Assembly (NCBI GenBank): GCA_013368325.1
Contig: JAACJK010000220.1
Location: 62,001-126,000, forward strand
DNA from: Ephemerocybe angulata
Lineage: Eukaryota > Basidiomycota > Agaricomycetes > Agaricales > Psathyrellaceae
Direction: 5' to 3'
Length of the DNA: 64,000 bases
Part shown: positions 1-11,174 of the stretch, one piece after another
How the letters are laid out: every line of letters starts with the position of its first letter
Numbering within the stretch: the stretch's first letter is position 1
Position numbers and translations under genes: made by a program
Notes under the pieces: model-generated
Told to the model about the DNA's origin: nothing
The model's database searches: none
The model's input: the letters and a program-made list of their open reading frames with translations, nothing else

Positions 1-1269
1 GCAGAAGGAGCAGGACATAGAGCTGTCTCGGCTCAATAATCCTTCCTATGCTTCCCAAGGCGGTTCCACGTTGAGGTCGCCGCCACCGCCCCCCTCTGGC
101 ACTGGACCATCATCCTTCTTGACAGAGGTATGGTACCCCGGTCGTTCGTTCTGGGTCGCACCAAGCTGACAACCAGCAGGTTTCGTCTGTCGAGCAGGAT
201 ATACAAAGGCTGCACAGCAATGTGTCGGCCATCTCGACCACCCGGATACACTACCTGACCTCCGTGGACGGGAATGGCGAAGAAGACAACGAGAAACTTG
301 AGAATCTAACATACGAGTCCCGCCAGCTGACGCAGAGCATCAAGCGACGGATTGAGCAGCTGGAACGTCAGGCACCCCTTCAGGATTCTCAGATCCGGAG
401 AAACCAGGTGCGCCTTCTTCTCTGTGATAGTCTTTAGACGTTTCCAGGTTCTCATGACGGCGTTAGATAGGCTTGCTGCGCAAACACTTCTTGGAAGCAA
501 TTCAGAACTACCAGCAGGTAGAACATGAAGGAGACATGAGGTCGAGACAGCAAATCTCGAAACAGCTGCACATTGGTAAGTTCCCTTTGTCAATCTACCT
601 GAGGGAATGAGGGAATCCCATTTAACACTGGTCCATACTTAGTCAAACCCGATACCACACCGGAGGAAGTGCAGGCATTCATTGATGGAGGGCACCAGCA
701 GGTTTTTGCAGAAGCGGTAAGGAGATCGCGAGTTGGGCAATAGCAGTAACTGAGGTTTTTCTAGCTGACAACTTCGACGCGCTATGGAGAGTCGCGACTG
801 GCCTACAAGGAGGTGCAAGACCGACAACAGGACCTTCGCAGAATGGAGAAGACACTGGCCGAGTTGGCTCAGCTGTTCAATGACGTAGGTCACCACCATG
901 TATCCCTATCTTCCTTTCCTGAGAGAACCCCTTGCCGCAGATGGCCATCCTGGTCGAGCAACAGGACACGGTTGTCGAAGCTGTGGAGCAAACCGCTGTT
1001 GACATCGAGTCGAATACCAAGGGAGCGTATGTCGGGTTCCTTTCGCGATTGGCCAGTATGCTCATTATTCTTGAAGGCTCGAAAACACGAAGTTAGCTGT
1101 CATTTCCGGTTTGTCTGGCTCAATTCTTTTCACCAGGCCATCTTACTAACCTTCCGTTTATCCAGCGCGCAACTATCGAAAAGGAAGATGGATATGTTTT
1201 GGCATCTTCGTGGCCATCTGCTGCATCCTTGCCATTGTCCTTGGTATCGTGTTTGGGACGAGGAAATAG
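1..1269 (+). CDS. Plasma-membrane syntaxin (Qa-SNARE, Sso1/2-like), 5' end missing
   Basis: Qa-SNARE that would pair with SNAP-25-type and synaptobrevin-type SNAREs in exocytic fusion at the plasma membrane. The window opens inside the gene, so the N-terminus is lost. Readable exons give an acidic Pro-rich lead, the three-helix Habc region (LENLTYESRQLTQSIKRRIE; later RYGESRLAYKEVQ), and the SNARE motif LAQLFNDMAILVEQQDTVVE, whose QQ holds the zero-layer glutamine. A C-terminal anchor follows (RNYRKGRWICFGIFVAICC, then a hydrophobic run ending VFGTRK and TAG at 1267-1269). Approximate exon joins are at 127/180, 408/488, 575/643, 717/765, 883/941, 1026/1072 and 1109/1166. Family assignment is firm; the paralog (SSO1 or SSO2 type) is not resolved. 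Confidence 0.9.
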
Positions 1270-1528
1270 TTACGCACCGTCTAGGAGGCTTTCGTCTATC
1301 TACTGTACATCTATTGATGATTTAATGCGGTTATTATTCCTCTACTGTGCATTCAGACGCGTCGACTGCGCGGCAGTCTGTGGCAGTTCTGCCGCGTTCT
1401 GCGCCTCGGCTTTCGCGAAACCGCCATCAGATCACGGCCTAATCCGGTCAATGGTTTCATTTGTCAGAGCCTCGGAGGTGGGTATTGACGTGGTTCCTTC
1501 ACTCATCCTCCCTGCAAGCGTCGCCGTT

Positions 1529-2505
1529 ATGACCAAAGGCAACAGTAATTCTCGTCGTCGAAGGGCATCGCTGGACCTCGTTGATGCGAAGCAGGCAGTC
1601 GATCTCGCAACAGCCCAGCGGGAGAATGTGTTCCTTTTCGTCCCCAACCTCATAGGTATGACGATGTCCTTGCTCGAAGAAGGCCCCACTAAACGCGTCG
1701 CACTATAGGGTATTGTCGTGTCATTCTGGCGGGTTTGGCGCTGCATTATATGAGCTATCATCCGAAGTACTGCACGCTGGCCTATGGGATTTCATGCTTG
1801 CTGGATGCTGTGGATGGGCATGCTGCGCGCGCCTTGAACCAAACCTCCAAGTTTGGCGCGGTCCTGGATATGGTGACAGATAGGCAAGGATATCCATCGA
1901 GGACGTTACTCAATAATCAGGACTAAACGTATCCTTTCCAGGTGCACAACGTCATGCTTACTCTGCTACCTGGCCTCCGCCTACCCCCCGTATGCCATCG
2001 TCTTCCAATTCCTGATCGCGCTGGATTTCAGCAGTCATTACATGCACATGTACAGGTGTGTATAGCTTTCGTCGTGCGCCGCTCGTGTCTGACGACTTTA
2101 CAGCTCCCTCGTTACTGGTTCAAGAAGTCACAAGCTTGTTACGAGTGATGTTAGCCGCATCCTTTGGCTATACTATAACGACTCCGTGAGCGTCATGTCA
2201 AGTATGATATTCCTTATCCGCCTTAACTCACCCTGCGTATCTAGCGCACCCTTTTTGCCTTCTGCGCCGGAAACGAACTGTTTTTCGTTGCTCTATACCT
2301 CATGAAGTGGTCAACGACTCCTATCGGCCTCTCCGGATCTCTCGACACTCTTTCATACCCCCAGGTCATCGCCCTTGTGACCTTCCCGATATTCCTCGGC
2401 AAGAATATCATCAATGTCGTACAACTATGGAAAGCCTCTAAAATTCTGGTCGGAGTGGACCTGGCAGAGAGGGAGCAGGCGCGCCTGGCAGGCAAGTCCT
2501 CGTAA
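1529..2505 (+). CDS. PIS1: Phosphatidylinositol synthase (CDP-DAG--inositol 3-phosphatidyltransferase)
   Basis: Makes phosphatidylinositol from CDP-diacylglycerol and inositol in the ER membrane. Exons 1529-1655, 1709-1883, 1942-2055, 2104-2185 and 2245-2505 give about 252 residues, close to the yeast enzyme. The CDP-alcohol phosphatidyltransferase signature is complete: DAVDGHAARALNQTS followed by KFGAVLDMVTDR, matching DGx2ARx8Gx3Dx3D. Later parts include SRSHKLVTSDVSRILWLYY and hydrophobic C-terminal helices. The ATG at 1529 is chosen because it gives a short basic N-terminus just ahead of the conserved FVPNLIGY. The second intron starts with GC (1884-1885, AG|GCAAGG) and splits the last Arg codon of the catalytic motif. 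Only that junction restores the family sequence DRCTTSCLLCYLASAYP. The gene lies 260 bp downstream of the syntaxin gene on the same strand. Confidence 0.93.
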
Positions 2506-2872
2506 TGTATGGTGGCGGACAGTATGATACAACACATCTTCTACTCAAATCTACCTTAATCCTTATCGACTCACTCCAGCTCCAACCTGGGTGACTGTCA
2601 TATGTAACTACTAGAGGCTTTTATTTATATATCTCAGGCCTCCGCCCCTGTTGTAAATTCCGGCGCACTGCATAACTTTAAGGGTGCTCGACAACCTCGT
2701 ACCTCCGGTGTCCATATTTGGACTAGCACGTGAGCCTATTTTTCATGAATGAAGCGGACCGCTGCAGCCTGCTTTCAAGCTCTCAGCTCATCCACGTTCC
2801 CTTGATTTGGCTGGTCCTTGTGTTTTCGTCGACAAAACTATCGTAGACTTGTCGCATCTCCACTCTTTGTGA
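2506..2872. other. Intergenic region with a CACGTG palindrome
   Basis: This stretch separates the PI synthase stop from the AAA ATPase start. It has no credible coding frame. A palindromic CACGTG (2727-2732), the core recognised by bHLH factors in fungi, lies about 140 bp upstream of the next ATG. Whether it is used is inference. Confidence 0.4.
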
Positions 2873-5800
2873 ATGCGCTCGCAGAACATTATCCGCAAAT
2901 CTCAGCAATTGCTCAGAAAGTCGGCACAACCCCATGTTCACCCCATTCTGAACTCAAGGTCGAGACCATGCCTTGCTCAAGCGGGGCGCTCTCCACCGTC
3001 TTCAAACCCGATGACCCGACCCATGTCGTACGTCGCCGAGGAATCGGTGCAGCCCTCGTCAAGCGACCCACCACCCCCAACACTCTCCGAGACACCGGAA
3101 GACCCCCCGAAGGAGGAACCGTCGAAGGAACTGGGTGCTGCCGACACTGAAGTCGCCCAAGCAGAAGAGCTTGCCAAAGTGAAGATTCGACGGACCCGGA
3201 ACGTGGCTGCACCAAAGGACGCCGAAACCGTCGAACTCCCAGAAGAGCTGGATATATTTTGGCTGCCTGAAGAAGCGAACTTGTCTGATTCAGCAGCGCA
3301 CGTTGACTTGCCACCACAGGAAGTGTTGGAAGAAGCTTTCAATAATCTACTTATCACCCTACATCCTCAAGTCCAGCATCGAGCCACTTACAGTACCGGG
3401 ACAGAACCTCCCGTCGAGCCTACCCTGGGCTTGTATTGCCCTATAGAGGGCGGGGACTATGTTATCGACGCCACGGTCCGCGAATTGGCGCGTAGGGCAG
3501 ATGCGGAAGTGTTGGTGCTTGACACGGTGCAACTGGCTGCTGGGGAATGGGGAAATTTTGGCAAAGGTGCGTGAGCTCGATTCTACCTTGCAGAACGCGC
3601 CGTTCCAACGTGTCATTGCAGCTGCAAACTCGTTACAACTACCAGTCAACCCGTTACACTTGCCCTCTGAAGTAGTGTCACCGCTGCAGAGCCGGTCACA
3701 ATCCCATGAGATGGAGGACGACGATGAGGATGGCGACATGTTTCCTTCGCAGCGGTTAATGACCCTTACACTGCTTGCCCAACCTCAAGGCCGGTCTCTC
3801 GTCTCTTCGAACACACGGAGGGCTGCCAGCAAGAGCAGTATCAAGGTGTTCTTCGACACCCTCCTCAATTCTTCCCCCAAACCTCCCCCCGTGGACACTC
3901 CCAATTCTTCACCTCGCCCCCGTATTGTCTACGTTCGTGACTTCCCGACCCTCGCCCCGTCCTCTTCGACCTGGTACCCAGCCCTCCTGTCTGCCGTCCG
4001 CCAGCGTCGGAGAGGCCCAATATCCCGCCTATCAGCCCCCGTTCCCAACCCCACGGTCATTGTATTCGGAATGACACCACCGTTGACACCATCCATTTCT
4101 ACAGGGGCTCCCACCAGCAACCTTATGAGCTACTTGATGAGCCGCAACTCTACCGCTCCCGTTGCCCCCCAAGACGCAAAACCGGAGAAGGTAGACTGGT
4201 CGGAGAGCGAACCTGCTGAGAAGGCCAGAGAACGACGGCTCCAGGAGCGTCTGAAAAAATGGGAGAAACACGAAGCTGCCTTGTTCGAGGAGTTCCCCAA
4301 GCTGTCGTTCACCGGCGAGGAGGATGGCCTTGAGCCCCAGAAGCCTGAACTAATCGTGGTTGGGCCCGGGGGAAGGGGGATGCCGGGGATGCCCCCCACC
4401 CCGCAACTACCACGGATTGGGAAGGCTGGGGATGGCGAGAAGAAGACGTCCTTCTTCAGATCATCTGTTCTTGTTCCTGCGAAGCGGTCCCATTCCCAGG
4501 AGAAAGACACGCGGATGGCACGCCGAAGGGAAATCAACGAGCTTTCAATGAGAATGGGTGTTGGTGCAGTCGGAGGGCGCGTCGAAGCGACTTCTGCCGA
4601 GGCGTACTTCGGAGAACCCATCATTCAGGACGCAGCTGAGGTCAAGGATGACGCCCCCGCAGAGACGTCATCTACGATATGGACCAACTGGGGAAACCGG
4701 ATAGAAGTGTGGCCAACGGTCAAGAAGATCGCCGATAGCGCTGTTGGTCGTGTGCTCGCATCGACAGTACCCTCCGACAAAACCTTGGAGCCCACTGTCG
4801 TCCCTTGGGAAGCTATTCAGTCGTCATGGTCAACACGGAAGGTATTACGCGATCAGCGACGGGTTTGGTTGAAGGATGTTGGCCCACACGACCTTGGGGA
4901 AACGGAAACCCCTGCGGAGGAATCAGCAACCGACGAGCTTGTTGAGCAGGTCAGGAATGATCCTGAGTTGGATGCTTATGAGCAGCGTCTCTTGGGATGC
5001 ATTGTCGATGCTGGTAAGTCGACCCCTTCCTTTTCTTACTGCTTTAGATTCTTGTTAACGAGTTTGTTTCTAGCGTCGATGCCGACATCGTTCAGTCAAG
5101 TCCATCTTCCCCCTCACACAATCGACTCGGTTCGGACGATTGTTTCCCTGCCTCTCCTTCACCCACACGCCTTCCAACACGGTATCTTGAAGCAGCACAG
5201 CATGTCCGGCTGTCTGCTGTTCGGTCCTCCCGGAACAGGAAAGACCCTCGTCGTCCGCGCTTTGGCAAAGGATGCTGGATGTCGTATGCTGGCAATCACA
5301 CCGTCAGACATCATGGACATGGTGAGTGGAAATATATAGACAACCCGATTCCTTGACTTACTTGGGTCTAGTATGTCGGAGAAGCCGAGAAACTAGTCAG
5401 AGCAGTATTCTCACTTTCAAGACGGTTGTCGCCGTGTGTCGTCTTCTTGGACGAGATCGATGCTCTCTTTGGCGCTCGTATGGCTGCAAGGGAGAGTGGG
5501 GGTGCTGCTACCGCTCATCGTGGGGTCATCACGGAGTTCATGCAAGAAATGGACGGACTCAAGTCATCTAAAGAGGACGGAATCGTGGTCATTGGGGCTA
5601 CGAACCGACCTTTCGACCTGGATGATGCTGTTCTGCGCAGGCTTCCCCGCAGACTCTTGGTGGACTTGCCTGGTGAGGCGGAGCGGGAAGGTTCGTTATA
5701 TCCCATCCTGTGTCAGTATTGGTATATCCTCATGGTTTTCGCTAGGTATCCTCGAGATCCTGCTTCGGGACGAAACATTGGCTTCCGATGTTACTCTAGC

Positions 5801-6393
5801 AATGCTCGCTAAGAAAACAGAGAGCTTTTCGGGATCTGACTTGAAGCGTAGGTGACATTATTCATCGCCATGGACATTGTCTGATATTCGGAATAGATCT
5901 GTGTGTTTCTGCTGCTCTGGATGCTGTCAAGGAACACTTTAGCGTTCCTTGGAAAGAGCTAACGGGGGCGAAGAAGCAGGAGGTCGAGGCGCCCACATCG
6001 CAGAGTCCTGCCGTCGAGTCTGCAGCCAAGGCGACGTGTTCCGTATCCACCGCACCCGAGTCGACAGTCAGTCTTACTGATTCAGCTGTTGCGGAAAGTA
6101 AATCGGAAGTTGAGGAGGTTTCTACACCGGAACCACACAACCGTGTCCTGCACCTCCACAATTTCACCAAGGCATTGAAAGAAATCACCCCGTCTAGCTC
6201 GGAGTCTCTAGGAAGCCTTGCAGATCTTCGGAAATGGAACGACGAGTTTGGGGAAGGGCGCAAGGGCAAGCCACGGTCACCATGGGGTAAGGGTCTCTTT
6301 GGATTTGTGGACGCGAAGAAACCTTTGCCGGTTTCAACGGAGGGAAAAGTCGCGGCCTCAACGACAACACCTCCCTCTTCATCGACTCCTTGA
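2873..6393 (+). CDS. AAA+ ATPase with long N-terminal extension (MSP1/spastin-like AAA domain), probably mitochondrial
   Basis: Exons 2873-3566, 3622-5013, 5074-5321, 5372-5690, 5746-5847 and 5897-6393 join in frame to about 1,083 residues. The N-terminus (MRSQNIIRKSQQLLRKS) is basic and lacks acidic residues, like a mitochondrial presequence. Then come about 690 low-complexity residues. A single AAA domain follows: Walker A GPPGTGKT (~746-753), pore-loop region MDMYVGEAEKLVR, Walker B VVFLDEIDAL (~801-810), and sensor/second-region motif IGATNRPFDLDDAVLRRLPRR (~852-872). The C-terminal helical segment is SFSGSDLKHLCVSAALDAVK. It therefore looks like an active ATP-driven remodeller. The 55-nt first intron is supported by the join GNFGK-AANSLQLPVNP. 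The substrate is unknown. MSP1, the nearest well-known relative, is far shorter (~360 residues) and has a TM segment at the N-terminus, so orthology is not claimed. Confidence 0.85.
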
Positions 6394-6494
6394 AACCACA
6401 TTCTAGCAGTAGATTATTAGAGAGTGTATCGTCGTTCGGGTAGCCTAAGCACTATATAATCTGGGGCAAGAAGTTACGTGAGGATAAGTTCACC

Positions 6495-7826
6495 TTACTG
6501 GCGTCTGGATGATCTCCGTGGTTCTTCCTTCACTTGGGGAGCATCCTCATCTTCGTCCACCATTTCGGCATCGTCGTCAGAGTCAACAGTCCTTTTTTTC
6601 TGTTTCCCCTTTCCCTTTCCCTTCCCCTTGCGTTGAGTTTGCGAAGGCTCCTCATCCTGACCACTGTATTCGGCCTCTTCTTCGTCATCACTTCCTTGCG
6701 TAGCTGCCCTGGTGCGGCGCCTGATTTCTTCGTCGCCACGAGCTGCTTCCTCTCCGACTGGAATGAGCTCTTCTGCACTTGGCCATGCGGTAGTACAAGT
6801 GGGGCAGGCATTTCCGTTGCGAAGCTTCATATATCTTGCTGCACAGTGGTGATGCATCCGAATATTGCATCTGGTGTTGATACAAGCTATGCCACGGGTC
6901 ATGAACTTGATAGGACGTCAGACTTGGAGTCACTGTGAGACTCGCGAAACCGTACCATGTGGCAAATCGTGCATTCCAGGAACTCTTCAGCGTAGTTTGA
7001 TTGGAGATATGGAAGAAGTTCGAGAGTGGAGCGTACAGCCAAAGCATACCTACCCCGCCTTTTCAAAGTGAGGTGGTTAGCTAGGACAGGTGGAAAAGTG
7101 TGTCGACTCACTTGCTCTTCGTCAACCAACCTTTCGCCACGAATGTTGACAGCAGGGTTTCAGCTTGAGCTTTGGTCATATTCATCTTCGTTTCTCTGAG
7201 AGCTGCCATGGAGGACACCGAAAATGCCTCGTTCGGCGCGAACATGATTTGTTCAATCTATTGGGGTGTCGGTTTTCGTTTAGGAGTCCAGCCAATGCAG
7301 TTGAAGAACGTACCACTGCCTTCAGGAACGAGATTTCAGCGGGGGTATAGTCTGTAGCCAATTGTGCTATCTCGTCGCCTTTGCGGTTCACCTTGCACAG
7401 TCCCAGTGAGTTTGTGGCAGAAAACGTAATCTCGCGACGCGTACCATGGCAAACCAGTTGGTCCCCGAATTTTCGTCCTGGGCCGAACGGAACTCAAAGT
7501 CCAGCTTGTTCAAGGAGTTGTTCAAGTTGGTAACAAATCCCTCCCATTGTCCAGGATCGTATCTCAGTTGGAGTTCTCCAGCAGCTGTTAATGAAACGAT
7601 GAGCAGGAATGAGGGTAATGCAAGATTGCGACTGACTGTTGACGGCCTCAACACACTTCTTGTGCAGAAGCTTTGCGACCTTTTCAGAGACTACGCCGCG
7701 AGAGAAGATGGCCTGAAGAAAAAGTCGCTCAACATCACGCTTGTCAATGGCCATCGCGGTTTGAAAGAGGAAATGAACGACGCGACTCGCGTTGTGGTAA
7801 ATTGGCCAACAGCGGCCACGTGACAT
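6495..7826 (-). CDS. NSE1: NSE1, Smc5/6 complex non-SMC subunit (variant RING)
   Basis: Subunit of the Smc5-Smc6 genome-maintenance complex. Exons on the minus strand are 7826-7637, 7584-7445, 7391-7314, 7257-7112, 7058-6956 and 6905-6495, giving about 355 residues. The N-terminal half is the winged-helix part (AIDKRDVERLFLQAIFSRG; later DYTPAEISFLKAVIEQIMF and VAKGWLTKSKRGRYALAVR). The C-terminal variant RING keeps the C4HC3 pattern: ECTICHM, GIACINTRC, MHHHC, ACPTC. The tail is acidic and then Lys-rich (KGKGKGKGKQKKR; a run of acidic residues), longer than in yeast and of unclear role. An in-frame second Met (MAIDKRDVE) could be an alternative start. The gene is convergent with the AAA ATPase, with only about 100 bp between stops. 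Confidence 0.92.
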
Positions 7827-7994
7827 TTTTTACTAGGGCGGGCGTCGGGATTTCGGCCTGGAGGAAGCGCGGATTAATTGCATTCTTTGTGAGACTGATT
7901 AGTAGAATACGAATAACTGTCAACTACATATGTCATGAAAGGCGTGTATTCGTTACGAAGCGTCATTGAACTCCCAAAATCCAATCCCCGGCTC

Positions 7995-8823
7995 TCAGAG
8001 TTTCGGCACGCGGAGCGTCTTGCTCACCATCGCAGCAGCCCAGAACCCAAAAATAACACTGACGACGTGCAGTTCGCCACGGCCGCCAGCCTGTCCCCAC
8101 AGAGTAATCGTGCCCCAGGGGATGCCCTGCTGTCCCTCGATCCATCCGTTTTTAGTCCAATACGCCAATACGGACACCAACCCCAAGGATGATGGGATGG
8201 GGAGCCCTTCGAAATATTGGGCCTTCCCGCCCTTGCCTTTGGGAACGAGGGCAACCGTCGCATTGAAGCGAGCGAGGCGAGCGAGGCCGCAGCAGATGAA
8301 GCCAGTTAGAACGACGGTGTCCAGGTATGTGCGGAGTCCGCAGACGAAGCCGAGCAGTGCAGGGGCGACACCAAAGGATATCTATGAGTTGGATGATGTC
8401 AATTGTCCACCCCGCAATGTGCAGGGTATTGGGACGCACCAGGTCTGCTAAGCTGTCCAATTCCTGCCCAAGCAAACTACTGGATTTCCTCCATCGAGCG
8501 ACCTTTCCATCGAAGAAATCGAACATCAAGCCGGCCAGGGGAAAGGCCAACGCAGTCCATAGGTAGTCGATATCGTTCGTCAAAAGGTAGCGGGCCGATG
8601 AGAAGACTGAGAAAGATCCGCAGACGCCATTCATGATTGTGACAAGGTCGGCCAGTCGGAAGTTCCTACAAATTTGGGGAGACGGATGTTATTTGAGGAC
8701 GTGTGGTCGAGTTGGCAGACGAGCATACCTGACGAGAGAGAAATGGCCATCTGTCTCCTGATACTGGTGCAAAGCTTCAGCCTCTGTCTGTTTCTGCTTG
8801 GGGGCTGGCTTTCGTTGGGACAT
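7995..8823 (-). CDS. CHO1: Phosphatidylserine synthase (CDP-DAG--serine O-phosphatidyltransferase)
   Basis: Forms phosphatidylserine from CDP-diacylglycerol and serine, the first step of the fungal route to PE and PC. Exons 8823-8729, 8665-8440 and 8381-7995 yield about 235 residues. The CDP-alcohol transferase motif is DFFDGKVARWRKSSSLLGQE followed by LDSLADL. After the second intron comes ISFGVAPALLGF, then GLARLARFN, KAQYFEGLPIPSS and C-terminal membrane helices. The N-terminus is short and charged (MSQRKPAPKQKQTEAEALHQ). Each intron keeps frame and removes stops. The PI synthase gene earlier in the window draws on the same CDP-DAG pool. The next upstream gene (primase) is in tandem, with its stop 110 bp from this ATG. 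Confidence 0.93.
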
Positions 8824-8932
8824 GGTGGAGACGTGGAGCAAACACAGTGTTATTGAGGCGGCAACCGCTGAAGTACATCACTGACAGGAGAGGACGCTTT
8901 CAATGCCCGACGAATCACGTGCTTCTACTGTA

Positions 8933-10749
8933 CTACGACGTCACGACAACCATGTCCTCCGAAGATCCTCCTCCTGCCGCAGCCTTGTACAACTCGCGAC
9001 TGTGCGCCGCATACTGGTTGGGATGTGTTACATGCTCTCCATTCAGCCCGTCTCCCTTTTTCACACCGCATGACCCATGCGTCACCTCGAACACCCGCGT
9101 GCACGCTGTATGGTAACTGTGCGCCCCGACGAGCTGCATGATGTCGGGCAAGTCTGCTGCCTTGAGCCCAAGGTGGGAGTATGTCGACAGAAGCGCCGAC
9201 TGGAGATTGTCAGGGTTGTATGTCTTGTATGGGCATCCGTATTCCTGTGCGCCTGGAGCCATCACTTGCAAACAACTGCACAATTCGTGAACCCCCGTTC
9301 CCTCGCCGAGTGAAAACAGGAACTTACTTCTTGGCGGGATAGTTCGCCCTCTTTCCTTCCAGACCGTACGTGTGGCGGATGTTATATCGATACTCCTTGT
9401 TGAACTTGTCATCTGTGATTCTGCTGAATGACTTGCGCCAGAATACGATCGCTTCTTCAACTGACAGTCCCAGCACCTTCAAAATTACTTGTTAGTCGGG
9501 CAATGCGTTATATCTCCAATCTGCATACCTTCAGGAACAGACCGTATTGAAGGCGCCCAAAGTGTTTCAAATGGTTGTCGCGCTGCAGTCTGTCGTGCAA
9601 TGTCTTCATGCACATCGGGAAATGGCGTTTGGACATGTCGTCGATCATCTCCGCCTTAAGCTCTTCACCATTGGCATTGTCTCCATTCTCGCCCATCCAG
9701 TCCGATGAAGACCCAGCAATGAATCCTTGCGACAAGTTGTTGAGGATGGGAATCAACCGTGTATCCTCGTCCAGCCGGGGAAGAAGGCGCGCGGTCATTT
9801 CCAAGGCTTTCTCGAGCCGTGATTCAAATTCCTGGAAGATGATGCTGGATTGCTCTTGACTTGGAACATAAGCCCAGCCCCGGTTCAGGAAAACGCGACG
9901 TTTCTCTACGAGGTCTGGAACACGCGTCCATTTCACCTTGGAAGTATATTAGATCGAGTGCCAGGTAGGGGAAAGGAAATACACGCACTTTGAAGTACTT
10001 CTCCCTCTCAAACGCAGCCTTTCTCTCTGCTTCATTCTTCGAAGGGGCAAAGTATAATGACGACAATTCAGTATGATACTTCGCCTTTTCGTCGGCAGGG
10101 ACCTAGGACAGGATCATCAGCGTGTCGGAGAGATATGCTCTTAATTAGCACGTAGCACGTACTGGGAGGCAATTGAAGTCCCGCGAGTTTAAGAATGCTT
10201 CTCTATCAGCATGTGCGTCGTCCTCATATCGCATTCGGAACAACGTCGATTCGGCCTTCACATAGCGCCGTCGTAGATCCTCCCTGCAGTTTTGTAGGTG
10301 AGGATGAGGCAACACGGGATAGAGAGGGGGTTTACTTACGACCGACAGAAAGCCAGTCGCAGTACAAAGTGACTGAGATGGTCTTTCCTCCGCTGCTCGT
10401 CCAGGTCGTCATATTTGGAGGAATTGGGCTTCATCACCAGGTGTTTGTCGCATTGCGTTCGAACAGCGAGGGTGGACTCCTCCCATGTACGGTTACGCGC
10501 CGCGGAGGATTCAATCTCTGCAAGAACGCGAAGTCTGTCGAGTGCACACGTTTCGAATTCTTCGATGGCCACATCGAAAAGCGGGGGTTTATCATAGCTG
10601 TTCCTCTGTGTTAGCAATGGGACGCAATACGTATTTTGCTTCTCAGCTCACAAGTTCAGGCGGTGTGGGTATTGGAGGTGGCTGGAACTTGATCCTTGGT
10701 ACGTCACCGAGTCTTGCTGGAATGGCTTTCGTTCACTGCTTTTGAACAT
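8933..10749 (-). CDS. PRI2: DNA primase large subunit
   Basis: Non-catalytic [4Fe-4S] subunit of the DNA polymerase alpha-primase complex, which starts Okazaki fragments. Exons: 10749-10652, 10597-10340, 10283-10163, 10102-9989, 9936-9529, 9476-9328 and 9275-8933; about 496 residues (human 509). The N-terminal motif QYPHRLNFYDKPPLF is restored only by the acceptor at 10598-10599. All four cluster cysteines can be placed by comparison with human C287, C367, C384 and C424: HFPMCMKTLH, the NCLQVM cysteine, EYGCPYKTYN and HTACTRVFE. Other conserved parts are HFGRLQYGLFLK, RYNIRHTYGLEGKR and HPNQYAAHSREL. The C-terminal tail after HPNQY is short. Confidence 0.95.
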
Positions 10750-11174
10750 GGTGTATGAGTCGGAGGAAGTCTCTCGTAAATTGGCTCAACGAACCGCGAC
10801 CAATGTCACGAACGCGTGGTGTCACGGTGGTGATGATGTGACATCCGCGTTATCTCCAGTCCTCGACTCCGCGCCGACCAAGCCTGTCAGCGCTCGCCAG
10901 TTATCCTCGATTTACATACTTAAAGCTTAAGTAGTGCGAGCGAAATTCAAGACATAATTTGTGCGGAAAAATATATACATAAAGAGGTGGAATATGATAG
11001 TAAGGTATATGAAAATGCGGGGTATAATACATAGTGAAGCTTGAAGTGGGGCAATGTGCCTATCAAAAAACAATCCAATCGAAAGCAAGAGCTATGGCTA
11101 CAATGTCTACAAGATTTAGGAAATACGTTAGGAGAGCGCAAATAAGAATACAGCAAGAGCATGAAAGTCGTTAT
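10750..11174. other. Intergenic region upstream of PRI2
   Basis: This lies between the primase start and the 3' end of the giant coiled-coil gene. It is AT-rich near 10960-11160 and shows no coding frame with splice support. It probably holds the PRI2 promoter and the 3' UTR of the downstream gene. Confidence 0.4.
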
